A DNA stretch of 64,000 nucleotides, taken from NCBI GenBank assembly GCA_916700875.1, contig CAKAKS010000067.1, forward strand, positions 6,328,909-6,392,908. The letters run 5' to 3'. The stretch comes from Sebastes aleutianus. Lineage: Eukaryota > Chordata > Actinopteri > Perciformes > Sebastidae. This document shows positions 40,294 to 53,408 of this stretch, piece after piece (within the stretch, counting starts at the first letter, position 1; each line of letters begins with the position of its first letter). The notes below the pieces were generated by a model, which saw nothing but the letters and a program-made list of their open reading frames with translations, ran no database searches and had not been told where the DNA came from. The position numbers and the translations under genes are program-made.

Positions 40294-43200
40294 TTTATTT
40301 ATGAATCAGACTGCAGTATCATACAACAGTAGCACAATCATATGACTATGGATTATGCTCATATTTATAGATACAAAGATAAAGGCATGTCTTAAAGGAA
40401 AAAAAATGAATGACTTCTTTTTTTGATTTACTCTAAAAATAGCTTTTAAATACTTGGCATAGTTTTGTAAATTAAATTATGAAACATAATGTTTGCCCAC
40501 TGGATTTACTATTGGAGTACCAAATGCAAATATACTTTATGAAAAACATTTTTTTTCCTCCTCTCTCTTGCATTTCATGCAAGGAAGAAAAAAAGATGTC
40601 AGTGAGTACAAAAAGCACTTAAATCTCATATGAAAATAGAAAATATTACAAGTGTGCATAATAACTTCATGTTGCACATAACCTGCAGTACAAAAAGTCA
40701 AATGACACTATGTTCAAGTGTACCTGACATGCCAATTATTGGGGGGGGAGGGGGCGTATGTACTGAAATAGCTATTTAAATGTCATCAGGGGCAGTTTAC
40801 ACACAAGACTGAGGCAAAGCCTTTCAGTCTTCAAAATGAATCGAAAATGAGATGCGTCAGTAATTATGGGCGTGCCAGCTTGTCCTCCCTGTGATGCTGA
40901 CTATGGGCTTCTCTTGAAACACTGAATCTCATCCTGTACTTTTTAAAATGATGCGTTTTGGATTATTTGAAGCTCACAGTTTTGATTCAATGTTCCCTAC
41001 AGATAAACGGCATGAAGAGCAGAAACTATCCACAATGCTACTGTGCCTCTCCAGCCAGAGGGATGGCAGAACAGTAAGTTGTTTGTAAAAACCTATGGTA
41101 TGAAACAGTGCTTAGTAGGTTAATATTTGGCATTGCCTGGAGTATAATGTAATGCACACATAATAAGGCGACATGATTATTCCAAATTTACAAGAAATGT
41201 TTGAAATACTAAGACAAAGATCTGAGTTGATAAAATGCTACAACTGTAAAATGCTACATAACAATTAAGTGATACTTGGCGAGTGATTAAACAGTGATGG
41301 TTTACTACAAAATCTGTTGATACGTTACACCAATGCAGCGCTGCTGTTGTGGGAAAAACCACGTAACTGCAAACTTGTTTTTATCCACAAGAATAATTTT
41401 ATTTATCATTATTAAGGTTTTGAGTTTTGATTTAAAATGTATTAAAAACCCCTGTATTTAAAAAAAAAACTTTTCATAATTCTTTTTTTGCAAATTCGTG
41501 GTTTTTAGCCAAAAATAGCATACTGCATTGTAAATCCTGTAGTGCAATTAGTGTTAGGGACGGCAGAACATTTTACACAAAATGAACACACTGGAATGAA
41601 AGAAACAAAGAAAGAACGGAGGAGGTTAGGAGGAGGAGGGAGAGAAGAAAGGGAGGGTGGAAGGAAGGAAAAGAAAAAAATTTCCCAATTTTATTTCTAA
41701 ACATGTTTTAGAGGAACCAACAACAGAACAATACATGATTTGAATTGGAAGACATACAAAGACAAAAATAAGACACAGGTCATATCTGACCACCAACGTA
41801 GGAAATACAGCTGAGATGGATTGGATGTATCAAATATCACAAGGAGCGTCCAACATTGACTCTGTTAGCGTATGAAAAAGCACTATCAAATAGGAAATCA
41901 TGGCACAATCAAAAAGTTTCCATCCCGTCAACCCTGGCAATGATGAACCCTATCGCTCACTGAAACCGAATCGTGTGATCAAGGCACACCGTAGGGCCAT
42001 CCCTTCTTACAGTATATCACTCTGATAGATTTTAAAGCACTAGAAAATTATGTATACTCTCAGTATGATACTATACAGACATATGATACTTTCAGCTTGA
42101 TATAAGTGTGGAGAAATAAAATTTCATGGTTAAATACAAAATATCTCTTAAAATATTTAAAATATACTTTATTTTGTACATTATGCAAACTGATTAACAA
42201 TTCGATGATAAAAAAAATAAATTTTCCGTGAAATGTTGTCTCTTTGCGATACAGATGTATGAACATAGATATATATCATGAAGAAAAGCACCCACCCCGT
42301 TAAGAACCCATATACCCTGACACGATTCCATATCCCTGTAATATGATTTGAATGACACGTTCACATTAAAACTCCTGACAATGGTTCCTACAGGTAGCTC
42401 CACTACACCACTGAGCTGTTTGTACAACAATATTGCTCTACCTATCTTTTTTTTTTTGTTCTATATCCCTAAATCCATCTTTAAAGTTGATCAAATTTGC
42501 CAACCACCAGTTCAACTCAATCCGTGCCTTTATTGCTTCCTGAAATTACCTGGAAATGGGAGCTATACATCGGATTGATCAGAGGACTAACACACATCTG
42601 GTTAAAGAAGGCAACTCTCCCTCTCCAGCGTAGAACCAATGTAACATATAATAAGTCACTGGTCTATCATGTCATGTGGTGTAGAGTCACTCTTCATTGA
42701 AGAGCTCTATGAGTTATGGTTGCAGTGTGTACAAAAGCAATGAGACAGGGCACAATGTCGTTAAAATTTTAAAAAAGAAAGGCTGATTGATCTCATCTGA
42801 AAATCAAAACAGTTCTTGAGCCAGAGACAGTGATGTCCAGTTCTAAAACAGCTGTTGCCTCACCACGACAATCAGATACGCAGTTTATTTTGGTGTAGTT
42901 TAAATGCAACAGAACAGGTTTGTGACAATAACCCTTTCTAAGTCTACTTTAGGTTAAACATAAACGCTTACATTCATATCCTTAACAGCTCGCCCCGTAA
43001 ACAAACAGATTTGTTCAGTATGCGAAAAATGTCTTGACTGTACTCACTATGGACATTTTAGAAGTTCTAGTATGCACGACAGAATTGCATAATGCCTGCC
43101 AATGAGAAAAGCATAGGGAGGATAGAATAGAAAGGACAAGCCGCTACAAGAAGACTAACTAGTAGAAACCCTATAAGAGGATGGGCTTGGGGATGGAGGA

Positions 43201-43467
43201 CAGATGGGGTAGTGGGAAGTCAGTTTGGGAAGGCCGGGGAGGGATTCGAAGTGGAAGTTGCCCCACAAGTTAAAGGGGCACCTCCCTTTGGCAGTGGAAC
43301 AGCACTCTTAGTAGTCAACGCAGCGCCGAGGGTGAGGGTGTACACAATGCTCTTGTCGGACAAGAAGGCCATTTCAGTGTCAAGATGAGATGAAGGCATT
43401 CTAGTAGGCAGCCAGGTCACAGTGTTGGAGCTAAAAACCTCAGATGGAGATGACGGACGCAGTCTTT
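40294..43467 (-). other. Probable JCAD 3' untranslated region
   Basis: This stretch follows the stop codon on the minus strand, is AT-rich and lacks obvious transposons, unlike the introns. JCAD in mammals also has a very long 3' UTR. An AATAAA signal on the minus strand at 40299-40294 is the furthest candidate polyadenylation signal. Others occur inside (for example near 41400), so several ends are possible. Confidence 0.5.
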
Positions 43468-43502
43468 CTACACTGTCTCCACTCGGCTGGGATCGTGGGG
43501 TT
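43468..43502 (-). CDS. jcad: JCAD last coding exon (11 residues)
   Basis: The acceptor TTTACGTCCCAG|AA completes a Glu codon with the G left by the big exon, then reads PHDPSRVETV and TAG at 43470-43468. Other frames through this region are longer but do not fit the phase. The final ETV resembles a class III PDZ ligand, which is only a suggestion. Confidence 0.8.
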
Positions 43503-46500
43503 CTGGGACGTAAAGAAGAAAAATATTCATTCACAAAAAAAGTGTATTTTTATCTATATCTAGTAATGTACCATATTAATCATCAAAAAGGGCAGTAAGG
43601 TGCACAGTGTTTTCAAGTATGCTTTGCATTTATTCTGCTTATTGCAGTGACATAAATGTCAGTGATATGTTTAATGGATTCGAATTCACTGAGGCTGGTA
43701 GAAGACTTGCACTATCTTTGGGCACTGACACCATCTCGTGGAGATGTCTTTAACAGCAAGGCCAATTGACGGTATCTTCAATTTTGATAACTTGCAACCT
43801 CCCGAGATACATTAACAATGCATTCTTAAGATTGTACGCACACTTGTGCTCCCGTACTTACATGAGCCTAAAACATTTCTTCTAAAAAAAATTTTGGATT
43901 GTTTTTTTTTAGAAAAATGCCCATAAAATATGAAAAAGAAATTTATAAATAAATAATGTTTCAGTCATCAATCAAACAATGACTTTCTAAAAAGCCATAT
44001 GCTTATCATTTCCTATCAATAGTAGGGCTGTCAAGGGCTAGCAATCAATTAAAATATTTAATCGCTATTAATCGCAAATGAATCGCACATTTTTTAACCT
44101 TTTAAGTTTAAAAATGTATCTTAAGGGGAGATTTGTCAATTAGTTAATACTCAAATATGCCTGCTTTATGAAGGCCCTATGTATATATATATTTATTATT
44201 GAAAATTAATTAATTAACAACATAAAGCAGTAACAAATATTGTCCAGAAACCCTCACAGGTACTGCATTTAGCAAAAAAATAATGCTCAAATCATGACAT
44301 GGCAAACTCAGGCCCAACAGGCAACAACAGCTGTCAGTGTGTCAGTGTGCTGACTTGACTATGAGTTGCCCAAAACTGCATGTGATTATCATAAAGTGGG
44401 CATGTCTGTAAAGGGGAGACTCGTGGGTACCCATAGAACCTATTTTCATTCACATATCTGGAGGTCAGAGGTCAAGGGACCCCTTTGAAAATGGCCATGC
44501 CAGTTTTTCCTCACCAAAATTAAGTGTAAGTTTTGAGCATTATTTAGCCTCCTTTACGACAAGCTAGTATGACATGGTTGGTGCCAATGAATTCCTTAGG
44601 TTTTATAGTTTCATATAATGCCCATATCTTTTCTCTAGCTTTAGAACTGAGTTTTAAGTCTAGCACTATTATCACGTGAACTTTGACAGCCCTAATCAAT
44701 ACCTATAACATTCTGATTTTCAACGCAAACAATTAGTTCGTTTTACACACACATTTGTCAGCATTTAAATGGATCTATCTTATTCACTCATTTTGCATGC
44801 TTTAGTCTTCAGTCATCCTGAAGCATGCATAATAAATCTGTGGATAGGGACAGTGAAATCATATGGTGCATTGAGCAAATAGTTTTATTCGCATTGGTAT
44901 TTTCATTTTTCTTTTAGGTCTGGTAGTCTACTGAATCTGTGTGGACCAAGAACCACAAGGGAAATAAGTGTTTTACTTTTAGGGTTACCCTTTATAATTT
45001 CAAAATGTGGATAAATATGTAAAGCTGTACAGATAGGCCTCTAAACTTGGTTAAATAATTTTTTTAGTTTAGTTTTTTAGTTTAGTTAAAGTTTAATTTC
45101 CTCCGATGTTCTTATCTTACCTGAGAGAGATGACTCCTCATCTTGCAACACTGTCTCCTCAGAGACCTGCTGTGTATGGGTGACCTCTTGATCTTGATCG
45201 TTCTCCTTGTCTGTCGGAGGAGCAGGATGGGGCTCATCCTCTTGTTCGTCCTTGCCCTCCCCCTCCCCTTCTGCATCCCCCTCCCCAGAGTCAGTACTCC
45301 TGATGCTGAGGCGCCTCATACGATACATAACATCCACCTCCCTCATCCGGGCCAGGCGCTCAACTGCCACACGACCTGGAGAAATAGCCAGCTTGGTCTG
45401 CAACGCTTCCATTCGGTGGGCGGGGCCCTTGCTCCTCCTCTCCCCTTCTAAGCTAAGAGACAGCCTGCGGTCTAGGTTTGGGGGAACTGAAAGTGGCAGT
45501 CTATCTGGCGGAAACTCCGGTAACCCTGGGTGGTCTCGCCCCAGATGAGTCCGTAGACCAACTCTATGCTCTGGAGTAGCAAATGGCTTCTTTTCTTGCC
45601 CCTGCTTGTCATCAGGCATTGTACTGTCTTGTCCCTCACACTCACTTTTCACTTCAGCAGTCTGTTTGTCTGCACTGCCCTCAGGTGTTTCTCCTGTAAT
45701 GGCTTCCTTCTCTCCTAATTCTACTTCCTTAGTTACTGTTCCACTAACACTCTGTTCCTCTGTGACTTGGGGGTCTGCTTGCACATCAGCTGCTAATATT
45801 GTGGATGCGCTCTCCCCTGTTGCTCCATTCGCTCGTATGCTCTCAGCAGGATTAACTGCGCACGGATCGTCCAAGTTTTCTGCCTGAGCATCGTCTGTTT
45901 TTTCACCCCCTCCCTCATTTTCCTGTGTCATTGAATGCTGCTCCCTTGTTTCAGCACCCAGGTCAGACCCTGACTGATTCAAACTTGAGTCATTTGGCTC
46001 CTCTGTTTTTATATCTTCTGGAGGTTCTAACGCAGCGCGTCCTGGTGGACTGCCATTTTGATTGGTCGAGCTGTCCGAGCTGTTCTCCTCGTGAAGTGGA
46101 GGCAATGGGCCCTGTCTCATCTGATTCTCAAGCTCTCTTTTACAAATAGGGCACTCCTCCTCTGATTCAGCACTGAGATCTTGAAGAGTCTCTGCGTCAT
46201 TAGGTTTAAGATGGCCTGCGGACGCTTTATTGACATCCGCTGGGTCTCTAGAGGGACGCAAAGTCTGGCATATGTCCTCGTAATCTGGGGGACTAGTGAG
46301 CGTAGAGGCGTCCTGCATGGGTTGTCTATCTGCCCACGGCACTTCAGCTGCTGCGCCGTGCGTTGTTGGACTGAAGTCACAAAGTGGTGTCTCGATAGGC
46401 TCATCTGGCAGGTCTAGTTTCACCGTCCTGCCATCGTTGCTTCGTCTGCGCGAAAGATGTGAAAGAACCCTGTATTCTCTGAAGCCTGTCTCCCGAGGTG

Positions 46501-49500
46501 GGACGGGGAGCTCCTCCCTAAGCTGCTTGCTGAAGGTTACGGACTTTGTTGCAGGCCTGGAGAAGGCGCTCTTGACTTCCCTGTATTCTGGGTCAACAGA
46601 CCAGCTTACTGCACTGCGCCTAAGGCTGCTGGGCTTGTTGAGAGGTTCGGATGCCAATCGGATTTTGATGCGCTCAGGGATTTGAACAGAACCATTTGGA
46701 ACTTTATTGCTGGCAGTGCCTAGCTCCAAGATGTCTTTGTAGGCCTCGTTAAGGTCCTCTATGCACTTGTCAACGCTGGGCTGTTTGCTGCTCTGCTGCT
46801 GCTGTTGATCCTGGACTTCTTTTTGGATGGTCTCCAGCTCTTTGACAGCATCCCATGGACGCTGGCTGGCCGGTTTCAGCAGTAACTGTTCAAATGCCTC
46901 CTGCCCACTATTTGCTGCTGGTTTGGTCTCCTCCACATTTCCTGAGGGTGGTACTGCTGGCTGCTGAGCTGTGCTCTTGTTCAGCTGGTTGCAGAAGGAG
47001 CCGGTCAGGGAGAAGGCGCTGTTGCTTGACAGTTTCAGGCTCTTCACTCCTTTTATAGGAAAACTGAAGGCAGTGCCCACTACAGCGCTGCTATCAGGAG
47101 GGACTTCAGTGCCGGGAGGGACAGGGTCTTGTTGTGCTTCCTTGTTTTCAGAGGCAGGTTTTTGGGCCTCTGGGCTAGTTTGTGTCTCCTGGTCTCGATA
47201 CTGGTTTGCAGGCCAGGTTCCCGACAGTTTCATCTCCTTGTAATGGTTTATTTTAGGGGGTCTACAGGGTACTCTTTTAAACATTTTGCTGCTTGCTCTA
47301 CTGCTTGTTTTGCTGCTCGCTATGCTACCAGTTAGTGCTTGCAGCTCAGCTTCAGCTGAAGATGTGCTTTGGAGACTTTGGTTTGTTAAATGGCCAGTTT
47401 TGTTGTCACTAGGACTGTCCGCTGGGTCTGGTGACTTCTCGTTGTTGTTATTCTGATCACGGATTGTCCCACTGAGCTGCGGCGTAACAGGTACAGACAC
47501 TAAACAAAAAATTGTCTCACTAAGTCTCTTTTTTAGATTCTTGGATTTGTCTTTCTCTGGTGGTTCAGGTTGTTCCACCTTTTTTACCTCTGTCACAGTT
47601 TCAGAGACACCCTGGTCAGCCGGCTTGCATGGGGGAGGAGGTGGTTTACCCAGAATAGATGAAGGAAAAAACTGACTACGGTTTTGTTCAGGACCTACAC
47701 TGTCACTTTTTTTGTTTAATCCCCTGTTGCACCATCGATTACTGCTGTCGGTCTCATTGAGCGCTGTTTTGCGGCCGTCGGTATTGAGAGCTGGCCCCGG
47801 TTGGGGAGGAAAGGCACTATCATGTGTAGATTGTCCTAAAATCTTAGCGGGTGGAATCTCTTTGTTGATGGTACGGATCTTGTCTGAGTCAGTGAGAGAA
47901 CTTCCGCTAGGGCCTCCTGAGATTTGCTTCGCTCTTGGATCTTCAGTGGGTAATTGAAGTGGGGCATGAACTGGTTGTTCTTCATGTCCAGAATGTACCT
48001 GTTTTCGATAGGACGCAGCACGATCTCCATAATGTTCCAGCCATGAACCTGCCTGTCTGTAAAACCATCTTCCAGGATCTGATCTGGGCATCTGCAGAGC
48101 TTCCGCCCTCCATCTTAGGTTTGCCATTTCATTGCGGTTGAGTGAAACTGCTCTTGGGGGTGGGCCTCTTCTATAAGATGGGGGTGGGATGTAGCCAGGG
48201 GGCTCCATTCCAGAGATGGCAGAGTGTTGTGCGAAATAGTCGTGTCTCAGATCCCCACCCCTTGGATAGTAGATTGGCCTTTCTTTTTGTTTGGCACCCT
48301 GCTCTATAGCAAGCATTTCTGCGCTACCCCTAGTCTGCTGGTGAATCTCATATGACGGAGGCTTTAAAGGCCTGCTGAACCTGGGCTTTGGTAAAAGTGC
48401 AACATGGCTGCTAGGCCCTGCATTCCTACCCCACCGGTCCCTGACAACAGCACCACTATAGATATACCTACTATAGGGCCCAGAGAAGACAGTGCTGCTT
48501 ATCCTCTGTTGTCTATCAGGTAGGCTGGGCCTGGATGGAATGAGCTCTCTGCTGGCAATTCCATCAGGTGACAAAACTCTGGGGAGAGACTGAGACTTTG
48601 CTTTAGTTCTAGGGTGAAAAAAACCCTCAGGTGTCCTCAGGCGGTACTGGTCCTGAGCCCACCTGTCCCCGTCCCCATCCGACAGCTGCCTTCCCAGGCC
48701 CACAGCAGGCCTCCACTCCTCTGTACCGAGGCTCTGGCACTTCCTCTCCCCAGTCACCCTTAGCTGACCAGGGGCTGCATCCAGGTCCCTTAGCCAGGAA
48801 ATGTCCTCCCATAGCTGCTGTGCTTGCCTCTCTGCTCTGTGTTCCTCTGCTGCAATCAGGGCCTGTGGCCTCCATGCGCCAGCAGAGGCCCTCAGCTCCC
48901 TGCCATCAGCATAGTCCAGGAGGATGCTGAAGTCCTGGCCTCGCCTCCGCCAGTAGGAAACATCCCTCTCTTCATGGCTCAGCGGCTCTGAATAAGTCAA
49001 ACTGGGAACATCGTAGAACCTATAAAGACAGAAAAGTTCAGTGTGAACAAGACATTCAAAGTGTTACAGAATGAGAGTGAGGTATATATATATATGTATA
49101 TATATATATACATATATATATATACAGTATATATATATACTGTATATATATATAAATACTTATTGATACTTTAAACTATCTGCAATGAACAGACTTTTCC
49201 AAAACAAAACAAAATGAATCAAATGACTATTATCTCACTTTCTATGATAATATAATAAAACAACACCGGCCCTTTGAGATTTGACAATTGTGTCCATGCC
49301 AGTCTCAAGCATGTGTTTTGGCTTTGGCAGTACTGGCTTTCCAACGCAACTTAATCAAGGAGAGCCAGCACATATGAGACAGAAGTGCTTAAGTCAGCGG
49401 CTCCCAAGTCCCTTGAAGAAACCATGAAATTGTGATGCTACTGCAATATGATCTGCATATTAAATTGTGCTGACCTTATCTTGGAAGCTGGTCATCTGGA

Positions 49501-51473
49501 CAGCGACTTTGGCTCTTAAAGAAAGTCTAAGCAAAAACATCCCATTACCTGATCTGACAAGATAGCAAAAGTAGCCTTTTTCCCTCTGATTAACTGATCG
49601 CATAACTCAATTAGCAAGATCAAATGGTGCCCTTTTAAGAAATTCAGTATGACCTACCAATTAACAAAACTTTTAAAGCCGTCTGTGCTACCTTGTCACA
49701 ATAACACATAATTACGGAGAAAATCAGAAGAAGAGGACCTTTTTGATTGTTGCTAAGACGAATGTGTAACATCACAAGCATTAATATAATTTTTAAAATA
49801 CTTGCCGAATATAACATAAAATGGTAAATGTGTGACGAGTGACTGTTTGAAGGTTCAAAACAGTGGTTCCACTGTAGCTTGATAAAGCAGTGCGGCCAGT
49901 AGATAATTTTAGTTATGGTTCCAAATTTACCTCTTAGGTGCAGGATATGGCTGTAATGCATGTCGCACTGCCAAAACAATTATCTTAGAAATAGCATACT
50001 TAATCATAACAGATTGAGTCTAAAAAAACAGAGCTTCACTTCTTTGTGTTCAAAGAGGGTCATTTTGTTACAGTGTAATTTAAATTTTGGAATTGTCCCA
50101 AGCAGTCGTGGTAATTTTCTTGGTGTGGTGGAACAGGACGGCTGAATGAAGCAGAAGAAACACTGCGATATCCATGAATAGGTCATCTGTCACATCCGAG
50201 CATGTTTTAAGCCACCCTGATGACAGTCGGTTATAATAGAACGAGGGAGTGTGGGTTGAAATTCAAATGTAACCATCGGGTCTTTCAAATAAAATAAATC
50301 AATAATTGTATTTTCTCCGGCTAGTTGATTCATATTTATGATACAGCTACATAATACCATGATTTGCAGTTAGCAGGTCCGTAAAACCAAATACAAATCT
50401 AACCGTAAAATATATCATAAATACATAAATAAAATATAAGTTTGTAGAATATCCAGTCTAATAAAGAATAAAAGAGAACTCAAAATGAATTACAGTTACC
50501 CTTTTTAAGCGCATCATCTCATATCTGCACTGCACTAGATCACTGTGTTAGTCATTGTACTCATTCATTTAAGCAGCAAAGTCAATGGATCATCCGCAGC
50601 AGCATATGCTACTGTATGGCTGAGGGGAGCCGCGCTGTGCACACTTGCCCAGCAACATGCTTACATCACAGAGCACGTGCTGGGCGTGATTCAGTGTGCC
50701 AGTGTTTACAGTGGAGTGATTACGCGCCTGTCTTGAGGCATGTTCAGTTCTCCTCAGTTTGCTCACTGTCTAGTGCTGCTGTTTACATCTGCCTGTCTGG
50801 TGGAGGCTGTAGAGACGATACCGGTGCACGGGTGGGCTCCACAGAAACGCAAGCCACCTCTCTCTGAGCAGGCGTGCAAACAACTCAAACGAGCGCAAAG
50901 GCACCTTTCATAATTCCTCATATCCCAGCATAAGATATGTCAGTGGTGCTGCTGCAGCCACAGTGTTCTGCAGCTCTGGAAGGAGGGGAAAGGGAAGAGG
51001 AGGAAAAAAAAAACCCTGCGCAGTGCAGACTCAGTTTGCATGCAATACCGAAGGGCCCCAGTGAGAAGGAGGGGAGAGGGAAAAAAAGGGAAGGTAAAGG
51101 GTGTGGGGGATCGCAAAAGGGAGGGAAAAAAAACCACTCACCCACTATCTGTGGCGAGAGAATCACCCAAGGGCTGAGCGTCACCTAGGATACCGATGCC
51201 GAGTCCGAGTTCTTTTCTCCTTTGGATCCTTTCCCCGCTCTCGTTGTTTGTGCCGGGGTAGCCCTTCACCAGCGCCTGCCTGCTGCCATAGATGCCTGTG
51301 AAAGACGCCCCCCGGTCCGCCTCGTACCCGTTCAGAGTCCCCCGGCCAGCCCTGTTGTCCACAAGTTCACGCTGGCAATCATCAGGGCGCTTGTCATAAG
51401 GCGTGGCAGACGGAGGGCCGCTCTTGGGCAATTTATATCCGTGCGAAATGAGGAGGTCCTCCACACTGTACAT
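43468..51473 (-). CDS. jcad: JCAD (junctional cadherin 5-associated protein, KIAA1462), complete
   Basis: JCAD is a large disordered adaptor at endothelial cell-cell junctions, linked in mammals to VE-cadherin, LATS2/YAP signalling and coronary artery disease risk. The start MYSVEDLLISHGYKLPKS is the diagnostic family N-terminus. Three coding exons, 51142-51473, 45121-49019 and 43468-43502, join with exact phases and total 4,266 bases, giving 1,421 residues plus stop (human is about 1,360). Visible features: FYDVPSLTYSEP and YWRRRGQDFSILLDY early; a polyproline KPPPPPCKP near residue 570, a likely SH3 or WW ligand; ECPICKRELE near residue 1065; a conserved basic RLARMREVDVMYRMRRLS near residue 1340, then an acidic Glu-rich tail. 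The gene sits next to SVIL in the same orientation as in human. Confidence in identity is very high. Confidence 0.96.
43503..45120 (-). other. JCAD last intron with hAT-type copy 6
   Basis: It has a GTAAGA donor at 45120 and an acceptor at 43503. The hAT-type copy at 44023-44694 is the only recognised content. Confidence 0.7.
44023..44694 (-). mobile_element. hAT-type miniature element, copy 6 (full length, reverse)
   Basis: It starts TAGGGCTGTCA and ends TGACAGCCCTA. The flanking 8-mers atcaatag and atcaatac differ only at the last base. It is collinear with copies 1-3 but inverted. Confidence 0.9.
45121..49019 (-). CDS. jcad: JCAD large central exon
   Basis: The acceptor is GTCTTTATAG|G and the donor CTCTCAG|GTAAGA. 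The 3,899 bases carry more than 90 percent of the protein. The true frame continues upstream of the first TTG or ATG to GFYDVPSL, so this is not an independent start. Codon use is GC-richer than flanking DNA. Antisense open frames over this exon are shadows. Confidence 0.97.
49020..51141 (-). other. JCAD intron between the two main coding exons
   Basis: It contains a TATATG/TA microsatellite at 49083-49153. I found no other exon or recognised element in it. Confidence 0.65.
49083..49153. repeat. TA-rich microsatellite
   Basis: It has TATATA runs with TG and CAG interruptions, 65 bases from the acceptor of the big JCAD exon. Confidence 0.95.
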
Positions 51474-51492
51474 GGTGGTGTCTCTCTCACTT
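51142..51492 (-). CDS. jcad: JCAD first coding exon (MYSVEDLLISHGYKLPKS)
   Basis: The acceptor CTCCTGCCCAG|AAG at 51493 leaves 19 bases of 5' UTR, then CACC ATG T at 51473, a good Kozak context. The donor GTGG|GTGAGT leaves GG, which combines with the first G of the next exon as Gly. The N-terminal 17 residues are essentially invariant in the family. The rest is rich in Gly, Arg and Asp and less conserved. Confidence 0.95.
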
Positions 51493-52864
51493 CTGGGCAG
51501 GAGGGCAAAGGTGGGTGTGTTGCCTTATGCGCAGTGCTGCTGGTGGAAGCTGGAGCGCGGTTGCTCGGCAGAGGCCATCACTAAGGGGAGGACAGGGGAG
51601 GGAAGAGGTAACATTTGAACAGATCATTTCCGCATGCAACATGCATCGAGGACGTGTCATTTTCAAGGCGTTAGCAGATGTCAGAAAATGCAGATGTCTG
51701 TTACCTTTCCAGATGTGTTAACGCGTTTTTCGGCATGTGCTATATTGAAAGTGTTGTCCTAAATTAAAAATGTGCTAAACATAACACAGTCTTTTGTGCA
51801 GACATGTGTCTCCAAGGTTAACTCTGGAATGTACAACTTAAAGTTTTAGACCCCATCTTTTTTATTTTTACTCTATAGTCCAGTTTCCTGAACATGAACA
51901 ATTCACTTCCAAATCTATAGCCACACCCTTCCTTCCTCCCAACGACATTTTTTATCATCTTCCCAAATTGTCTAAAACCATTGTGTAGCCTAATTTAAGA
52001 ATTGCTGAATTGGGAGTTGTTCCCATCCATTAAACCTCTCTCTACATAATGATTTCTCTATACCCTTTGTCTGGGATAAATACAGTGGAAACTGTGATTT
52101 AACCTTAACAGAAGCAGGTTCTAGGTGGAACATTCGTCATCAGTCAATACAATCACAGTTATTGTTCTCCAGACACTCAGAGCAGTTGCACTAATCTATG
52201 CATGTGAACAATGCTGTGCTTCCTCCAATAGACAAGAATAACTGTGCATGTTAACAGAAACTACAAAGTAATTTTTCAACATTAAGTAAAGAGAAGAGAT
52301 TAAATACCTCTCCATACTGATAGTCTGTGTCAGATCTCCTCCAGTATAGTTTGCATCATATATTTGCCCTCCTGGTAACTTAATACAGCTGCAACTATTC
52401 TGTATGCCCACAGACATGAGAATATTCAATATAAATCATTGCACATAATGTATACTGCCCTTTCTCTCGGTGCTGCGTGTCACCATACATGGTGTAAGCT
52501 ACTAAGTCGCCAGTATTTCTTCTGTCGTAATGGCATCAGGAAAAAAGATGGTACATTTATTACATGTAATTAAAGTGATTCAGCCCCTGATTCATGGAAT
52601 CCAGGTCAAAGTTGAAGTCTAACTTGCAGTGTTAACAAAAAAAACTAAAATGAACACAATATTTCGGTTTAAAAAGAACTGAAAAGAAAGTAAAATAAAA
52701 CAACTCATATAACATTAATCTTTTTAGTTAAAATTTCATGTCATACTGTGACACAACCCCTTGTAGAAATGTGTATATTCACCATTTAATTCATCTTAAT
52801 GAACATTTACATTTCTGTACAAGTACATTCTGATGGGTGCATCGTATCGTACTTATTTCCTTAT

Positions 52865-53235
52865 TTAAAGGTACACTGTGTAGCATTTAGTGGGATCTAT
52901 TGGCAGAAATTGAATATAATATTAATACGTATGTTTTGAGTATATAATCTCCTGAAAATAAAAATCGTTTTGTTTTTGTTAACTTAGAATGAGACGTTTA
53001 TATCTACATAGGGAGCGGGTCCTCTCCACGGAGTCATGTTTCTACTGTAGCCCAGAACGGAAAAACCAAACTCTGGCTCTTGATAGGGCCATTCACATTT
53101 CTCACATTTTCACATTTTTGTGTCGGCCACCGTATTTCTCCTACATGCTACACAGTAGAAGTTTCAGTTGGTTGCAGTCTGCAACCTCCCCACTATGTCG
53201 CCAGATTGTTTCATTGATTCACACTGCACCTTTAA
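52865..53235 (+). mobile_element. TTAA-flanked miniature element
   Basis: The ends are TTAAAGGTACACTGTGTAGC and CACTGCACCTTTAA. A reverse relative lies at 29835-30273. No coding capacity is visible. Confidence 0.8.
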
Positions 53236-53408
53236 TCTGTGACTTTGTAAACCAAAATCAACCAAACCAAAACTCTCCAGGCCACCACGCCAGGTGTAAC
53301 GAAAACTAAATCTGTTTTTAGGTTTTCAGCACTTCTCTCAGACTGCAGTCACCTAAATCTAAATTAAGCAGATTGCATTTAAAAATTGCCAATACTGTGT
53401 TGTTAAAA

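Noticed and set aside
43220..43534. 104-codon minus-strand open frame at the end of JCAD
   Set aside because: Its frame does not match the phase left by the big JCAD exon. The phase-matched frame stops at 43468, so most of this is 3' UTR.
45143..48930. Many plus-strand open frames of 60-129 codons opposite JCAD
   Set aside because: They are antisense shadows of a GC-rich coding exon with no independent support.
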